This document shows, one piece after another, positions 54,914 to 63,589 of a stretch of DNA of 64,000 nucleotides. The translations under genes were made by a program, and so were the position numbers. The DNA is taken from NCBI RefSeq assembly GCF_001264245.1, contig NZ_CP011339.1, forward strand, positions 744,001 through 808,000, read 5' to 3'. The notes under the pieces are model-generated. The model was not told the DNA's origin. It did no database searches and worked only from the letters and a program-made list of their open reading frames with translations. Every line of letters begins with the position of its first letter. The stretch's first letter is position 1. This stretch comes from Microcystis panniformis FACHB-1757. GTDB lineage: Bacteria > Cyanobacteriota > Cyanobacteriia > Cyanobacteriales > Microcystaceae.

Positions 54914-55022
54914 GGTTACTCAAAAATTCTCCTTTCAGATTCTAACTCATCCCGGTGGTATTTCCACAAGTGGCGATCGAGGAAACGGTCGGCAGCCATT
55001 GGCTATTATTGAAAATAACGCC

Positions 55023-55208
55023 GGTTCTTCGTTACTTGGTATGGTTCGATAGGGGGGCATAAATCGACTAAATCCTTATCTGGCAAGAGACTTAATTGAT
55101 TAGTTCGCTCTAGAAAAAAACAATTAACAAAAATCGCTAAATGCCTTTCTATATAAGGGTTCCATCCCTTATAACTCCCGTCCATTGCATAACACAAACC
55201 GAAGAGCC
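55023..55208. mobile_element. MITE-1 copy c (186 bp)
   Basis: Ends GGTTCTTCG and CGAAGAGCC, with a perfect 8-bp target duplication ATAACGCC (55015-55022 and 55209-55216). Same orientation as copy b. It contains a spurious open frame of about 60 codons on the minus strand. Confidence 0.9.
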
Positions 55209-55246
55209 ATAACGCCGATATCTTAATGGTGAGGTACAAAGTTGAA

Positions 55247-55270
55247 GTGTGTTAGTTTTGGCTAACACAC
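55247..55270. terminator. 9-bp hairpin GTGTGTTAG / CTAACACAC
   Basis: A perfect stem with loop TTTTGG, 177 bases beyond the rfbB stop-side repeat and upstream of rpsP. It may be a terminator or protein-binding palindrome; no T run follows. Confidence 0.5.
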
Positions 55271-55311
55271 CCGAAATTAAGATTAAATTAAACCTCTTGC
55301 ATAATTAATTT

Positions 55312-55464
55312 TTGAGGGTTCAAAAACGTCAAAAATAAGGATTAAATCGCATAAAATCTGTAAATAGACCATTTAACTGATTAATGCTCATTCTTAATTC
55401 TACTGACTACTGGCTACTGACTCCTAACCCTAACAACAATTTGTGATTTTTACAAGAGGTCTAG
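55312..55464. repeat. 3'-flank repeat, copy 1 (downstream of rfbB)
   Basis: About 153 bases from TTGAGGGTT to GAGGTCTAG, similar to 57647-57806 and in the same orientation. Shared landmarks are AATAAGGATTAAAT, AAATAGACCATTTAA, GGCTACTGACTCCT and TTTTTACAAGAGGTCTAG. It ends 13 bases before the rfbB stop codon. Confidence 0.8.
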
Positions 55465-55477
55465 TTTTTACCCCTCT

Positions 55478-56554
55478 CTAACCGTAAACTTTCCCATAAT
55501 ACTCTTGATATTCTTTGGATAACAAAGGTTGCCACCAATCCCGATGATCGAGATACCATTGAATGGTTTTTCTTAATCCCCCCTCTACCGTTTCTTGAGG
55601 TTGCCAACCTAATTCAGTGCGAATTTTACTGGCATCAATAGCATACCGGCGATCATGTCCGGGGCGATCCTTAACAAAGGTAATTAAATTCTGAGCAGGT
55701 TTCACGGGTAAATCGGGAGCTAATTCATCCATTAACTCACATAACATCCTGACTAAATCGATATTTTTTACCTCATTATTTCCGCCAATATTATAGGTTT
55801 CTCCCGCTTTGCCTTTGTGAATAACTGTATCTAAAGCTTGACAATGATCCCGCACATATAACCAATCTCGAACATTTTGACCATCACCATAAACGGGTAA
55901 AGGTTTACCCAAAAGAATATTAATACACATCAAAGGAATTAACTTTTCAGGAAAATGATAAGAACCATAATTATTAGAACAATTAGTAATAATTGTCGGC
56001 ATTCCGTAGGTGTGAAAATAAGCTCTCGCTAGATGATCACTCCCCGCTTTTGAGGCAGAATAGGGACTATTAGGCGCATAGGGAGTAGTTTCGGTAAAAG
56101 CCGGATCATCTACTCCTAAACTGCCATAAACCTCATCGGTGGAAACGTGCAGAAAACGATAGTTATCGGGTTGATGATTACTTAACCAATGTTGCCGAAA
56201 ACTTTCTAATAGAGTAAAAGTTCCCACCACATTAGTTTGCACAAAAGCTCCAGGACCAAGAATCGATCGATCCACATGGGATTCGGCGGCAAAATGAGCA
56301 ACCGTATCGATATTTTCACCAGCAAATAATTCATCAACTAAAGCTCGATCGCAGATATCCCCTTGCAGAAAACGGAAATTCTTTCTATCTTTCAGTGTCC
56401 CTAAATTATTCAAATTGCCCGCATAGGTAAGAGCATCGAGAACAATGACACGATCCTCAGGATAATTCTCGCACCAATGATGAACAAAATTCGAGCCGAT
56501 AAATCCTGCTCCACCAGTAACTACTATGCTTCTAGCTTGATTCTCCGTCGTCAT
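55478..56554 (-). CDS. rfbB: dTDP-glucose 4,6-dehydratase
   Basis: 358 residues from ATG at 56554. The Rossmann NAD motif is VVTGGAGFIGSNFVHHW. The dehydratase active site has VSTDEVYGSLG and the YxxxK pair in YSASKAGSDHL. The enzyme makes dTDP-4-keto-6-deoxyglucose for rhamnose and related sugars in surface polysaccharide. It lies 46 bases downstream of a CDF exporter on the same strand. Intact. Confidence 0.95.
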   Translation of the reverse strand: MTTENQARSIVVTGGAGFIGSNFVHHWCENYPEDRVIVLDALTYAGNLNNLGTLKDRKNFRFLQGDICDRALVDELFAGENIDTVAHFAAESHVDRSILGPGAFVQTNVVGTFTLLESFRQHWLSNHQPDNYRFLHVSTDEVYGSLGVDDPAFTETTPYAPNSPYSASKAGSDHLARAYFHTYGMPTIITNCSNNYGSYHFPEKLIPLMCINILLGKPLPVYGDGQNVRDWLYVRDHCQALDTVIHKGKAGETYNIGGNNEVKNIDLVRMLCELMDELAPDLPVKPAQNLITFVKDRPGHDRRYAIDASKIRTELGWQPQETVEGGLRKTIQWYLDHRDWWQPLLSKEYQEYYGKVYG

Positions 56555-56600
56555 GGCCACCTCTAGCAAAAGTTCGCTACTTATTTTAGGCTTTTTTGCT

Positions 56601-57527
56601 TCACACTTCTTCATCAAAAGTGATCCGATCAGAGTGATAATCCGGCGGTTCAACGTGAATTAAAATTCTCACAGGGCTAAATTGTTGGCTTAATCTTGCT
56701 TCCACCGCTTCCGTGATTGCGTGAGCAGTTTCCACATCTTGAGCGGAGACAACTAGGTGCATTTCTATAAATACCTGTCTTCCCACCACTCCCCGAGACG
56801 CGATCGCATGACAATTAAGCACCCCCGGCACCTCCAAGACAATTTGATGAATCACTTCAGGAGCGATCGCCATTTCATCCACTAACAAAGGTAAATTCTC
56901 CTTGAGGACTTTCCAACCACTGCTAAACACCAAAAAAGCGACAGGAAAGGACAAAATCACATCTAACCATTGTAATTGGGGAATATTAGCCGTATTGCCC
57001 ACCCAAACCCCAACTAACCCCAATAAAACCGTAATTGTCACCCACACATCACTCATGGTATGCCTAGCATCGGCAATCAAAATCGGACTACCGACACGCT
57101 GCCCCACGGATCTTTCATAATAGGTGACAAAAATATTCACCCCTAAAACGATAATTAATAGCCATAATTCCGGACCGGCAATCTCGACAGGTTTTCCTCC
57201 TTTGATAATACGCATGATCGCCCCTTGCAAGATTTCAAAACAGGCAATCCCCAAAAATGCGGCGATCGCTAAAGCTCCGATCGCTTCGTATTTCAGATGT
57301 CCGTAGGGATGATCTCGATCTGGATAGGGAGAGGAAAACCGCATCGCTACTAATCCCAAGACATTATTGGCACTATCGGTGACACTATGGAGAGCATCCG
57401 CTTGCAGACTTAAAGCACCAATCCTCAAACCCACCCCCGCTTTGATCGCCATAACCAAAATGTTCAGCAGTAGGGTGATCCAGAGAACTTTTTGGACGGT
57501 AGCCCGATTATCTTTTAAAACAGCCAC
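56601..57527 (-). CDS. Cation diffusion facilitator (CDF) family metal exporter
   Basis: 308 residues with six membrane segments. The metal sites of transmembrane helices II and V appear as SLQADALHSVTDSANN and LIADARHTMSDVWVT (D-x3-H-x3-D type). The C-terminal cytosolic domain includes VEPPDYHSD. CDF proteins export Zn, Co, Fe or Mn in exchange for protons; the substrate cannot be read here. The region just upstream of its start holds a heptamer repeat array. Confidence 0.9.
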   Translation of the reverse strand: MAVLKDNRATVQKVLWITLLLNILVMAIKAGVGLRIGALSLQADALHSVTDSANNVLGLVAMRFSSPYPDRDHPYGHLKYEAIGALAIAAFLGIACFEILQGAIMRIIKGGKPVEIAGPELWLLIIVLGVNIFVTYYERSVGQRVGSPILIADARHTMSDVWVTITVLLGLVGVWVGNTANIPQLQWLDVILSFPVAFLVFSSGWKVLKENLPLLVDEMAIAPEVIHQIVLEVPGVLNCHAIASRGVVGRQVFIEMHLVVSAQDVETAHAITEAVEARLSQQFSPVRILIHVEPPDYHSDRITFDEEV

Positions 57528-57532
57528 AGGAT

Positions 57533-57604
57533 TATCAGTTATCAGTTATCAGTGGGTAAGTTATCAGTTATCAGTTATCAGTGGGTAAGTTATCAGTTAT
57601 CAGG
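57533..57604. repeat. Heptamer repeat array in CDF gene upstream region
   Basis: TTATCAG units, interrupted twice by GTGGGTAAG, immediately upstream of the CDF gene. Adjacent GGGAAATTTCAACTAAAACC is the inverted form of the flank at 28815-28851. Confidence 0.9.
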
Positions 57605-57646
57605 GAAATTTCAACTAAAACCCCAAAACCCCAAAAACCCAACTAC

Positions 57647-57806
57647 TTGAGGGTTGAAAAAGGGCAAAAATAAGGATTAAATTGCCTAAAGTCGGTAAAT
57701 AGACCATTTAATTGATTATTATTCATTTTTAATTCTCCTGACTACTGACGACCGGCTACTGACTCCTGACCCTAACAACAATTTTTGATTTTTACAAGAG
57801 GTCTAG
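57647..57806. repeat. 3'-flank repeat, copy 2 (downstream of purQ)
   Basis: Similar to 55312-55464, ending GAGGTCTAG directly against the purQ stop codon at 57807. The shared sequence includes CCTAACAACAATTT-like and TTTACAAGAGGTCTAG parts. Confidence 0.8.
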
Positions 57807-58493
57807 TCAACAACAATTGATCAACTCCTGAAATAACAGACTCCCATCGGTCAAATTGAGCATCAGATCGGCGGCGCGTTCGGGATGAGGCATCATTCCT
57901 AGCACATTTCCTGCTTTATTGGTAATTCCTGCAATATTATTTAACGAACCGTTGGGATTTCCCGACTCATTTACCTCTCCTGTGGGAGTACAGTAACGAA
58001 AGAGAATTTGTCCGTTATCCTCCAGAGATTTTAACGTATCTTCTGCGGCATAATAACGCCCTTCCCCGTGAGCAATCGGCAAATTAACCACCTGTTGTGG
58101 TTGATAGCCTCGCGTCCAGACAGATTGATTATTTTCCACTTTTACCGGCACTCGATCACAAATAAAATGTAAATCGCGATTACGAATTAACGCACCGGGT
58201 AGCAGCCCAATTTCCGTTAATACCTGAAAACCATTACAGATGCCTAAAACTAATTTACCTTTTTCGGCTTCTTCTCGGACAGTTTTCATCGCTGGCGAAA
58301 ATCGAGCGATCGCACCACAGCGCAAATAATCGCCGTAACTAAATCCCCCCGGCACCACAATCACATCCACATCCCCTAGATCCGTCTCTTGATGCCAAAT
58401 ATAGCGGGTGGGTTGCTGAAAAATACCCTCTGTCACCGTTGCCACATCTCGATCGCAATTCGATCCGGGGAAAACAATAATCCCAAACTTCAT
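57807..58493 (-). CDS. purQ: Phosphoribosylformylglycinamidine synthase, glutamine amidotransferase subunit
   Basis: 228 residues. The class I amidotransferase nucleophile is in LVLGICNGFQVLTEIG, and the His/Glu pair in MMPHPERAAD. It begins MKFGIIVFPGSNCDRD. With PurL and PurS it makes FGAM in purine synthesis. purS is 85 bases upstream on the same strand. Confidence 0.95.
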   Translation of the reverse strand: MKFGIIVFPGSNCDRDVATVTEGIFQQPTRYIWHQETDLGDVDVIVVPGGFSYGDYLRCGAIARFSPAMKTVREEAEKGKLVLGICNGFQVLTEIGLLPGALIRNRDLHFICDRVPVKVENNQSVWTRGYQPQQVVNLPIAHGEGRYYAAEDTLKSLEDNGQILFRYCTPTGEVNESGNPNGSLNNIAGITNKAGNVLGMMPHPERAADLMLNLTDGSLLFQELINCC

Positions 58494-58578
58494 AATTTTT
58501 AACTTGGTTAAGTTTTTTAGCAGAAGGTGACAGATAAATTTTAATTATTTGCCCTACCTCCCGTCTTCTGACTTCTAT

Positions 58579-58836
58579 CTACTGACAATGCAAATCAAAG
58601 CGATAATTTTCAATTACAGGATTAGCCAATAGTTGATCGCACATTTGATCCAATTGTTCGCGGGCGCTGGTTTCGTCCGCTGCTGTCACGGTAAGCTCAA
58701 TATACTTACCAATTCGCACCCCGGCCACAGTATCATAACCTAATTGCTTTAATCCCGACTCTACCGCTGTACCCGCCGGATCGAGAACCGAAGGGCGCAG
58801 AGTAACATAAATACAGCACTGATAATTTTTTGGCAT
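58579..58836 (-). CDS. purS: Phosphoribosylformylglycinamidine synthase subunit PurS
   Basis: 85 residues from ATG at 58836. The frame extends to 58917, but that would run into the Fur-family gene. Signature: LRPSVLDPAGTAVESGLKQL and GYDTVAGVRIGKYIEL. PurS is the small structural subunit of the FGAM synthase complex. Its start lies only 31 bases from the divergent regulator gene. Confidence 0.95.
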   Translation of the reverse strand: MPKNYQCCIYVTLRPSVLDPAGTAVESGLKQLGYDTVAGVRIGKYIELTVTAADETSAREQLDQMCDQLLANPVIENYRFDLHCQ

Positions 58837-58867
58837 AGAATTAACTTTGATCGCTGACCTTTTTGAT

Positions 58868-59251
58868 ATGAAATCCCAACGCACCCGATCGCAAGAGCGC
58901 ATTATCCACTTACTCAAAACCTTAAATCGGGCAGTATCCGCTCAGGAACTGTTTGTGGAACTCCGTCAGCGTGACCAAAACATGGGGTTAGCCACTGTTT
59001 ACCGCGCCCTAGAATCCCTAAAATTACAGGGTGCAGTGCAGGTGAGAACCCTAGCCACAGGAGAATCCCTCTACAGTTCCGTTCAGCAGGATCAACACCA
59101 TCTTACCTGTATTCATTGCGGTCGGTCTATCGTCTTTAATGAGTGTCCCGTTCATGAATTGGAAGAAAAACTCGAAAAATCCCACCAATTCAAGGTTTAT
59201 TACCATACTCTCGAATTTTTTGGACTTTGCGATCGCTGTCAACCCAGTTAA
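58868..59251 (+). CDS. Fur-family transcriptional regulator (Zur-like)
   Basis: 127 residues from ATG at 58868. The winged helix includes SQERIIHLLKTLNRAVSAQE and GLATVYRALESLK. A zinc site is made of CIHCGRS and CDRCQPS, with HHLTC between them. It could be Zur/FurB or another Fur paralogue. It shares a very short divergent region (58837-58867) with purS, which would make mutual regulation easy but is not shown. Confidence 0.85.
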   Translation: MKSQRTRSQERIIHLLKTLNRAVSAQELFVELRQRDQNMGLATVYRALESLKLQGAVQVRTLATGESLYSSVQQDQHHLTCIHCGRSIVFNECPVHELEEKLEKSHQFKVYYHTLEFFGLCDRCQPS

Positions 59252-59336
59252 GTAAGCTGTACTACATTTAAACTGCCTATCGGGTGAATTTAGTACAAAT
59301 GCTCAGACTTTCAACTCCAGTGCCGTCTTACAGGGA

Positions 59337-60287
59337 TTAAACTGTTGTTTGTCCCTGGGCTGTTTTCAGGGGGATTAACTCTGGTTGACTGTAGTGATGA
59401 TGACTGTTGAGGGGGGATAACAAGGGGAAAAAGGGCTGATGTAAACTAATTAATTGAGCGAGGGTTTTCTTGAGATGGGTACGGGGAACGATCGCATCGA
59501 CAAACCCGTGTTTTAATAAGTATTCCGATGTTTGGAACCCTTCCGGCAATTTCTCGCGCAAAGTCTGTTCAATTACCCGTTTACCGGCAAAACCGATAGT
59601 AGCCTTCGGTTCAGCGATAATAATATCTCCCAACATGGCAAAACTGGCCGTGACTCCTCCCGTGGTGGGATTAGTCAAGACGGGAATATACAGTAATTTT
59701 GCCTCCCGATGCCGGTTAAGAGCGCCAGAAATCTTGGCCATCTGCATTAAACTTAACATTCCCTCCTGCATTCTCGCCCCGCCGGAAGCGCAGATGATCA
59801 CCAGGGGTAAACTTTCATCGGTAGCTCGTTCCGTCAAACGACAGAGTTTTTCTCCCACCACCGATCCCATGCTACCACCCATAAAACGGAAGTCCATCAC
59901 CCCTAAAGCTAAGGGTAAACCATCGATCGTCCCCATTCCCGTCCGGACAGCATCCGTCAGACCGGTTTTTTCTTGGCTTTCTCGGATGCGATCGCTATAG
60001 CTTTTCCGATCGCGAAATTTGAGCGGATCCGTCGGTCGAATCTGTTCATCGAGGCAATTCCAAGTATTAGCATCCACTAACTGGCGAATTCTTTCTTCAC
60101 TTTCCACCCGATTATGATGACCGCAATCGAGACACACCAGTTGATTAGCTAATAAATCCTTCGTATAGGCCAAAACGCCGCAATTTGGGCATTTTGTCCA
60201 TAAACCATCGGCTATTTCTCGTTCCTGTTGTTGTTGAACCTTGGGTTCTGTTTTTTGGCGATTTGCAAACCAATCAAATAGAGACAT
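59337..60287 (-). CDS. accD: Acetyl-CoA carboxylase carboxyltransferase subunit beta
   Basis: 316 residues. The N-terminal zinc ribbon is CPNCGVLAYTKD and CLDCGHHNRV. The carboxyltransferase core includes ICASGGARMQEGMLSL, NPTTGGVTASFAML and ATIGFAGKRVIEQT. The enzyme makes malonyl-CoA with AccA, AccB and AccC. C-terminal residues are His/Ser-rich and variable. Confidence 0.95.
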   Translation of the reverse strand: MSLFDWFANRQKTEPKVQQQQEREIADGLWTKCPNCGVLAYTKDLLANQLVCLDCGHHNRVESEERIRQLVDANTWNCLDEQIRPTDPLKFRDRKSYSDRIRESQEKTGLTDAVRTGMGTIDGLPLALGVMDFRFMGGSMGSVVGEKLCRLTERATDESLPLVIICASGGARMQEGMLSLMQMAKISGALNRHREAKLLYIPVLTNPTTGGVTASFAMLGDIIIAEPKATIGFAGKRVIEQTLREKLPEGFQTSEYLLKHGFVDAIVPRTHLKKTLAQLISLHQPFFPLLSPLNSHHHYSQPELIPLKTAQGQTTV

Positions 60288-60306
60288 AGTTTAAAATAAA
60301 GATAAT

Positions 60307-60516
60307 TTATCGACTTTCTTCTAGAGGACTTAATAACAAAAGCGCTGTCCAGCGATCTTGGGGACGGACTTGTAGGGCGGCCTGATGCCCCTGGCCGCAA
60401 TAAATACCAGGGCCAATAGCGATAACGCGACTGGGGATGTCGTGAGCTTTGAGCATTTCCTGTAGCCAATCGGCTTCCCAACTACTGGGGGTTGTTCTAA
60501 TGGTGATCCAAGACAC
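60307..60516 (-). CDS. DUF2007-like small protein
   Basis: 69 residues: ITIRTTPSSWEADWLQEMLK, then HDIPSRVIAIGPGIYCG and AALQVRPQD. The pattern (a short alpha/beta domain with W-E-A-x-x-L and a later VRPxD) is like DUF2007 putative signal-transducing proteins. It sits 19 bases upstream of accD on the same strand, so it may be in the same transcript. Confidence 0.65.
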   Translation of the reverse strand: MSWITIRTTPSSWEADWLQEMLKAHDIPSRVIAIGPGIYCGQGHQAALQVRPQDRWTALLLLSPLEESR

Positions 60517-60557
60517 GGAAGACTATTGTATCAAGATTTAATTACAGGATAACTTTT

Positions 60558-61367
60558 TTACAAGAAAGGGAAAAAAATGGTTTGATAGGCTGAGATGATC
60601 TTATCACTCCAAAATACACTCATCAGAGCGCCGAGGGCAAGAAATGGACCGAAGGGTATAGCTTGTTTTTTCCCCATTTTACCGAGAAAAATGCCCGTCA
60701 TCCCGATGGCCGCCCCGATAGCGCAGGCCAAAAAAGCGGTGACTAATAATGCTTGCCATCCTAACCAAGCACCGATCATGGCCGCTAATTTCGCGTCCCC
60801 TCCCCCCATGGCCTGTTGTCTGAGGGCAAAACTTCCCCCCCACCGGATCAGATCGAATAACCAGACTCCTAAAACCGCACTAGCGATCGCTGAAAAGAGA
60901 TAGATAACAGTTTGATTATTTTGCCAACCCAAGAGAGTCTGAAAAACTATCCCTAAAACTAATCCCGATTGGGTGAGGGAGTTAGGAAGCGTCATCGTGT
61001 CAAAATCAATCAAAGCTAAAGCTAATAACCAACTGAGGAGAATCCAATAGCCGAGGGTCTGCCAAGAAAAGCTAAAATCTCCTAAAACCAGACAAAATAA
61101 TAAACCGGTAAAAGTTTCGATCGCTGGATAACGGACAGAAATCGGGGTTCTACACCAGCGACAGCGACCCCCTAGCCATAACCAGCCTAAAACGGGTATA
61201 TTCTCGCTTTTCCCCAACCTATGGTGACATTTCGGACAGTGGGAAGGAGGATAAACTAGAGATATCCCCTGAGGTAATCTATAGATGACCACGTTTAAAA
61301 AACTGCCCACCGAGGCACCAAAAGCGAAGACAAAGGCAAAAGTAACTAGATGAAAGAGGGTTTCCAT
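60558..61367 (-). CDS. pilD: Prepilin peptidase / methyltransferase
   Basis: 269 residues, polytopic membrane protein. It starts with the peptidase cytoplasmic block (GSFLNVVIYRLPQGISL), a four-cysteine zinc-like site (CPKCHHRLG and CRWCRTPIS) and the aspartates in ALIDFDTMTLPN and GGGDAKLAAMIGAWLG (the GxGD-type protease motif). It processes type IV prepilins and related pseudopilins. Confidence 0.95.
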   Translation of the reverse strand: METLFHLVTFAFVFAFGASVGSFLNVVIYRLPQGISLVYPPSHCPKCHHRLGKSENIPVLGWLWLGGRCRWCRTPISVRYPAIETFTGLLFCLVLGDFSFSWQTLGYWILLSWLLALALIDFDTMTLPNSLTQSGLVLGIVFQTLLGWQNNQTVIYLFSAIASAVLGVWLFDLIRWGGSFALRQQAMGGGDAKLAAMIGAWLGWQALLVTAFLACAIGAAIGMTGIFLGKMGKKQAIPFGPFLALGALMSVFWSDKIISAYQTIFFPFL

Positions 61368-61612
61368 CCTTAAACTGGCAGATAATTGATTAGTTTGTCA
61401 TCGCCTATTATAGGGGAAAAGATGCCACTATCTCCCCTCTTAAGCATCCAGTAATAATACTTCAGGCTCATCCCTAAAGGTGAATTTTCTTCGGGGCATT
61501 TTTAGTGGATAATTAGCGGGGATAACCCTACATAATGGGGGGCAAAACCCCACTATCACCCCCAAGTGGAACCTGACACAATTAAATTATCCCAGTCAGC
61601 GAGGACAAATTA
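61368..61612. other. Intergenic, nothing recognised
   Basis: About 245 bases between pilD and the DUF1232 gene, transcribed divergently. It should contain both promoters. No RNA gene is visible. Confidence 0.4.
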
Positions 61613-61915
61613 ATGAAACCGATTGTTGAATCTTTTTACAACTGGTACAGCGGCAAAATCAGTCACCCTAAATATCGTTGGATTATCATTCTGGGAACTA
61701 TGGTTTATCTTTTTAGTCCCCTCGATATTTCTCCTGACGTTTTCCCGATTATTGGTTGGATCGATGATGGGATCGTCCTCACCCTTTTAACCACGGAATT
61801 ATCGCGATTAGTTCTTGATTATCGCACTCGCCGTCCAGGAGGAGTCAAGAATCAAACCGAAGTTTCTTCCCCAACCAATACCGTTGATACCGATGCCGTA
61901 GAAGTCAAAAGTTAG
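61613..61915 (+). CDS. DUF1232 (YkvA-like) small membrane protein
   Basis: 100 residues. The DUF1232 motif is YLFSPLDISPDVFPIIGWID, flanked by two hydrophobic segments (WIIILGTMVYLF and GIVLTLLTTELS). The last 30 residues are polar. The family is widespread and uncharacterised; the S-P-x-D-x-x-P-D core is complete. A GAGGAC lies just upstream of the ATG. Confidence 0.85.
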   Translation: MKPIVESFYNWYSGKISHPKYRWIIILGTMVYLFSPLDISPDVFPIIGWIDDGIVLTLLTTELSRLVLDYRTRRPGGVKNQTEVSSPTNTVDTDAVEVKS

Positions 61916-62057
61916 AACTCTGAAGTCTCAATTTTGACTTCTGAATTCAGGAGATTGCTGTTATTTACTCTCCCCCCGCAACGCACACGAAGTGGTCTCC
62001 CCACTTCCCACTCCCCACTTCCTAATTCATAATTCATAATTCATAATTCATAATTCC

Positions 62058-62717
62058 CTAAACTGGAATCAAAGAACTATCGACGCTGGCTAAAAGTGTT
62101 TGCACCTCCTCATCGCTGGTTTGGGAAAAATCTTCGTACCAAAGAGAAATTGATCTCAATTCGTAGGGTTTATGTAGGCAAATTACTCGATCGACTAATT
62201 TTTCTAATTGATCACAGACTTCCGGTGGGGCAACAGGAACAGCAATAATAATAGCAGCGGGATTCCCAGCTTTAAGGGTCAGAATCGCCGCTTTAATCGT
62301 TGCTCCCGTAGCGATCCCATCATCTACTAGAATAATCGTTTTTCCCGCCAAGACTGGAAAGGGGCGTTCACCTCGATACAAGCGATCGCGTCGCTCTAAT
62401 TCGAGCATTTCTTCCTTTGCTACCCGTTCCATCATCGCCTCCGATAGGTGCAAGTCGTCAACGATACTTTCATTGATTACCCGCACCCCATTTTGACCGA
62501 TCGCCCCAAAAGCTAACTCTTTGCGCTCCGGTACACCTAATTTTCGCACCAAACACAGATCTAAAGGCAAGTGTAACCTTTGGGCAATTTCAAAGGCGAT
62601 CGGAACCCCACCCCGGGGCAAAGCCAAAACTAGCACCCCAGCACTATTGGTATATTCTGTCAAGTAACTAGCTAATAGTCTCCCAGCCGACCGCCGATCT
62701 TTGAGCAGATAAGTCAT
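62058..62717 (-). CDS. Phosphoribosyltransferase-family protein
   Basis: 219 residues. The PRPP-binding motif is TIILVDDGIATGATIKAAI, with LALPRGGVPIAFEIA at the N-terminal hood and CLVRKLGVPERKELAFGAIG between. Such stand-alone proteins are annotated as phosphoribosyltransferases, and their substrate is generally unknown. Preceded by GGAGG a few bases before ATG. Confidence 0.85.
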   Translation of the reverse strand: MTYLLKDRRSAGRLLASYLTEYTNSAGVLVLALPRGGVPIAFEIAQRLHLPLDLCLVRKLGVPERKELAFGAIGQNGVRVINESIVDDLHLSEAMMERVAKEEMLELERRDRLYRGERPFPVLAGKTIILVDDGIATGATIKAAILTLKAGNPAAIIIAVPVAPPEVCDQLEKLVDRVICLHKPYELRSISLWYEDFSQTSDEEVQTLLASVDSSLIPV

Positions 62718-62915
62718 AACTCCCTCCTAGGGGCTAATCCCCGTGGAGATCCCTAGTCTCCCCTGACTCTATTCTATATTTCTCCGCTCATCTCTAGCTG
62801 AAATGTTAAGAAATTTAGCGAAGGCTTGACATTTTTTCGGCTAACCGCAGTTTTTCCAGTCCGGAGATCGGCTAAAATCTTAGGCAAAAGGGTTTTGTAA
62901 AGTTAGGTAACAAAC

Positions 62916-63401
62916 ATGAATCAAAGTTTAAGTGATGCGCTAGAGCCGATCGCCGCTGCCTTTCGCAGTCTCGGAACTCCCGAACCGATCGTTCATTGGG
63001 GACATCCAGTCATGATGGGGATTGTGGTTTTAGTTATGGGTAGTTATACTGCCTATGCCGGTTGGCAAAGCCGTTTAAGCCAAGATGGGGAAGTAGTAGC
63101 CAAAAATCGGGCTGATCACCGCAAACTCGCCCCTTGGCTGTTTTTATTTATCGCTCTCGGTTACACCGGTGGTGTTTTATCCCTAGTCATGCAGAAACAT
63201 CCCATCCTCGAAAGCAGCCATTTCTGGACAGGATCGATCGCGATCGGTTTATTAGCTTTCAATGGATTATTATCCCTCACTGGCTTTGCTGGCGGGAAAA
63301 AAGAACTTTTACGGACTATTCACGCCTATATCGGCAGCATTGCCCTGATTTTACTGCTAGTTCACGGTGTTTTCGGTCTTCAGTTGGGATTATCTCTCTA
63401 G
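62916..63401 (+). CDS. DUF4079 membrane protein
   Basis: 161 residues with four hydrophobic helices, including VMMGIVVLVMGSYTAYAGW, LAPWLFLFIALGYTGGVLSL, SIAIGLLAFNGLLSLTG and SIALILLLVHGVFGLQLG. Conserved His residues lie at helix ends (HWGHP, HRK, HAYIG, HGVFG), as in heme-binding four-helix proteins. DUF4079 is largely restricted to cyanobacteria and plants. Function unknown. Confidence 0.8.
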   Translation: MNQSLSDALEPIAAAFRSLGTPEPIVHWGHPVMMGIVVLVMGSYTAYAGWQSRLSQDGEVVAKNRADHRKLAPWLFLFIALGYTGGVLSLVMQKHPILESSHFWTGSIAIGLLAFNGLLSLTGFAGGKKELLRTIHAYIGSIALILLLVHGVFGLQLGLSL

Positions 63402-63421
63402 TTGGTTTATTTATGGCTTCG

Positions 63422-63439
63422 GGTGGGCTATTTCCCACC
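63422..63439. terminator. Short hairpin GGTGGG / CCCACC
   Basis: A 6-bp stem with loop CTATTT, 21 bases after the DUF4079 stop, and no strong T run. It may terminate that transcript before glnB. Confidence 0.45.
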
Positions 63440-63589
63440 TGGAAGTTTTTCACGGTGGAAGACTGTGGCCAAGGAAAATAATTGAAGAAATCATGACTTT
63501 AAGCGCTATTGTCGGGATTCTGCGTTTAGAATTAACAGTTAATTTACCAAGAAAGTAAAGTATCGTCACGCAACGAGGAGATAGATATT

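Noticed and set aside
55006..55239. 77-codon frame across MITE-1 copy c
   Set aside because: The frame is not conserved in copies a and b, and it reads through the target duplications, so it is not a gene of the element.
63367..63558. Small plus-strand frame between the DUF4079 gene and glnB
   Set aside because: It overlaps the end of the DUF4079 gene and includes a hairpin; no motif or RBS supports it.
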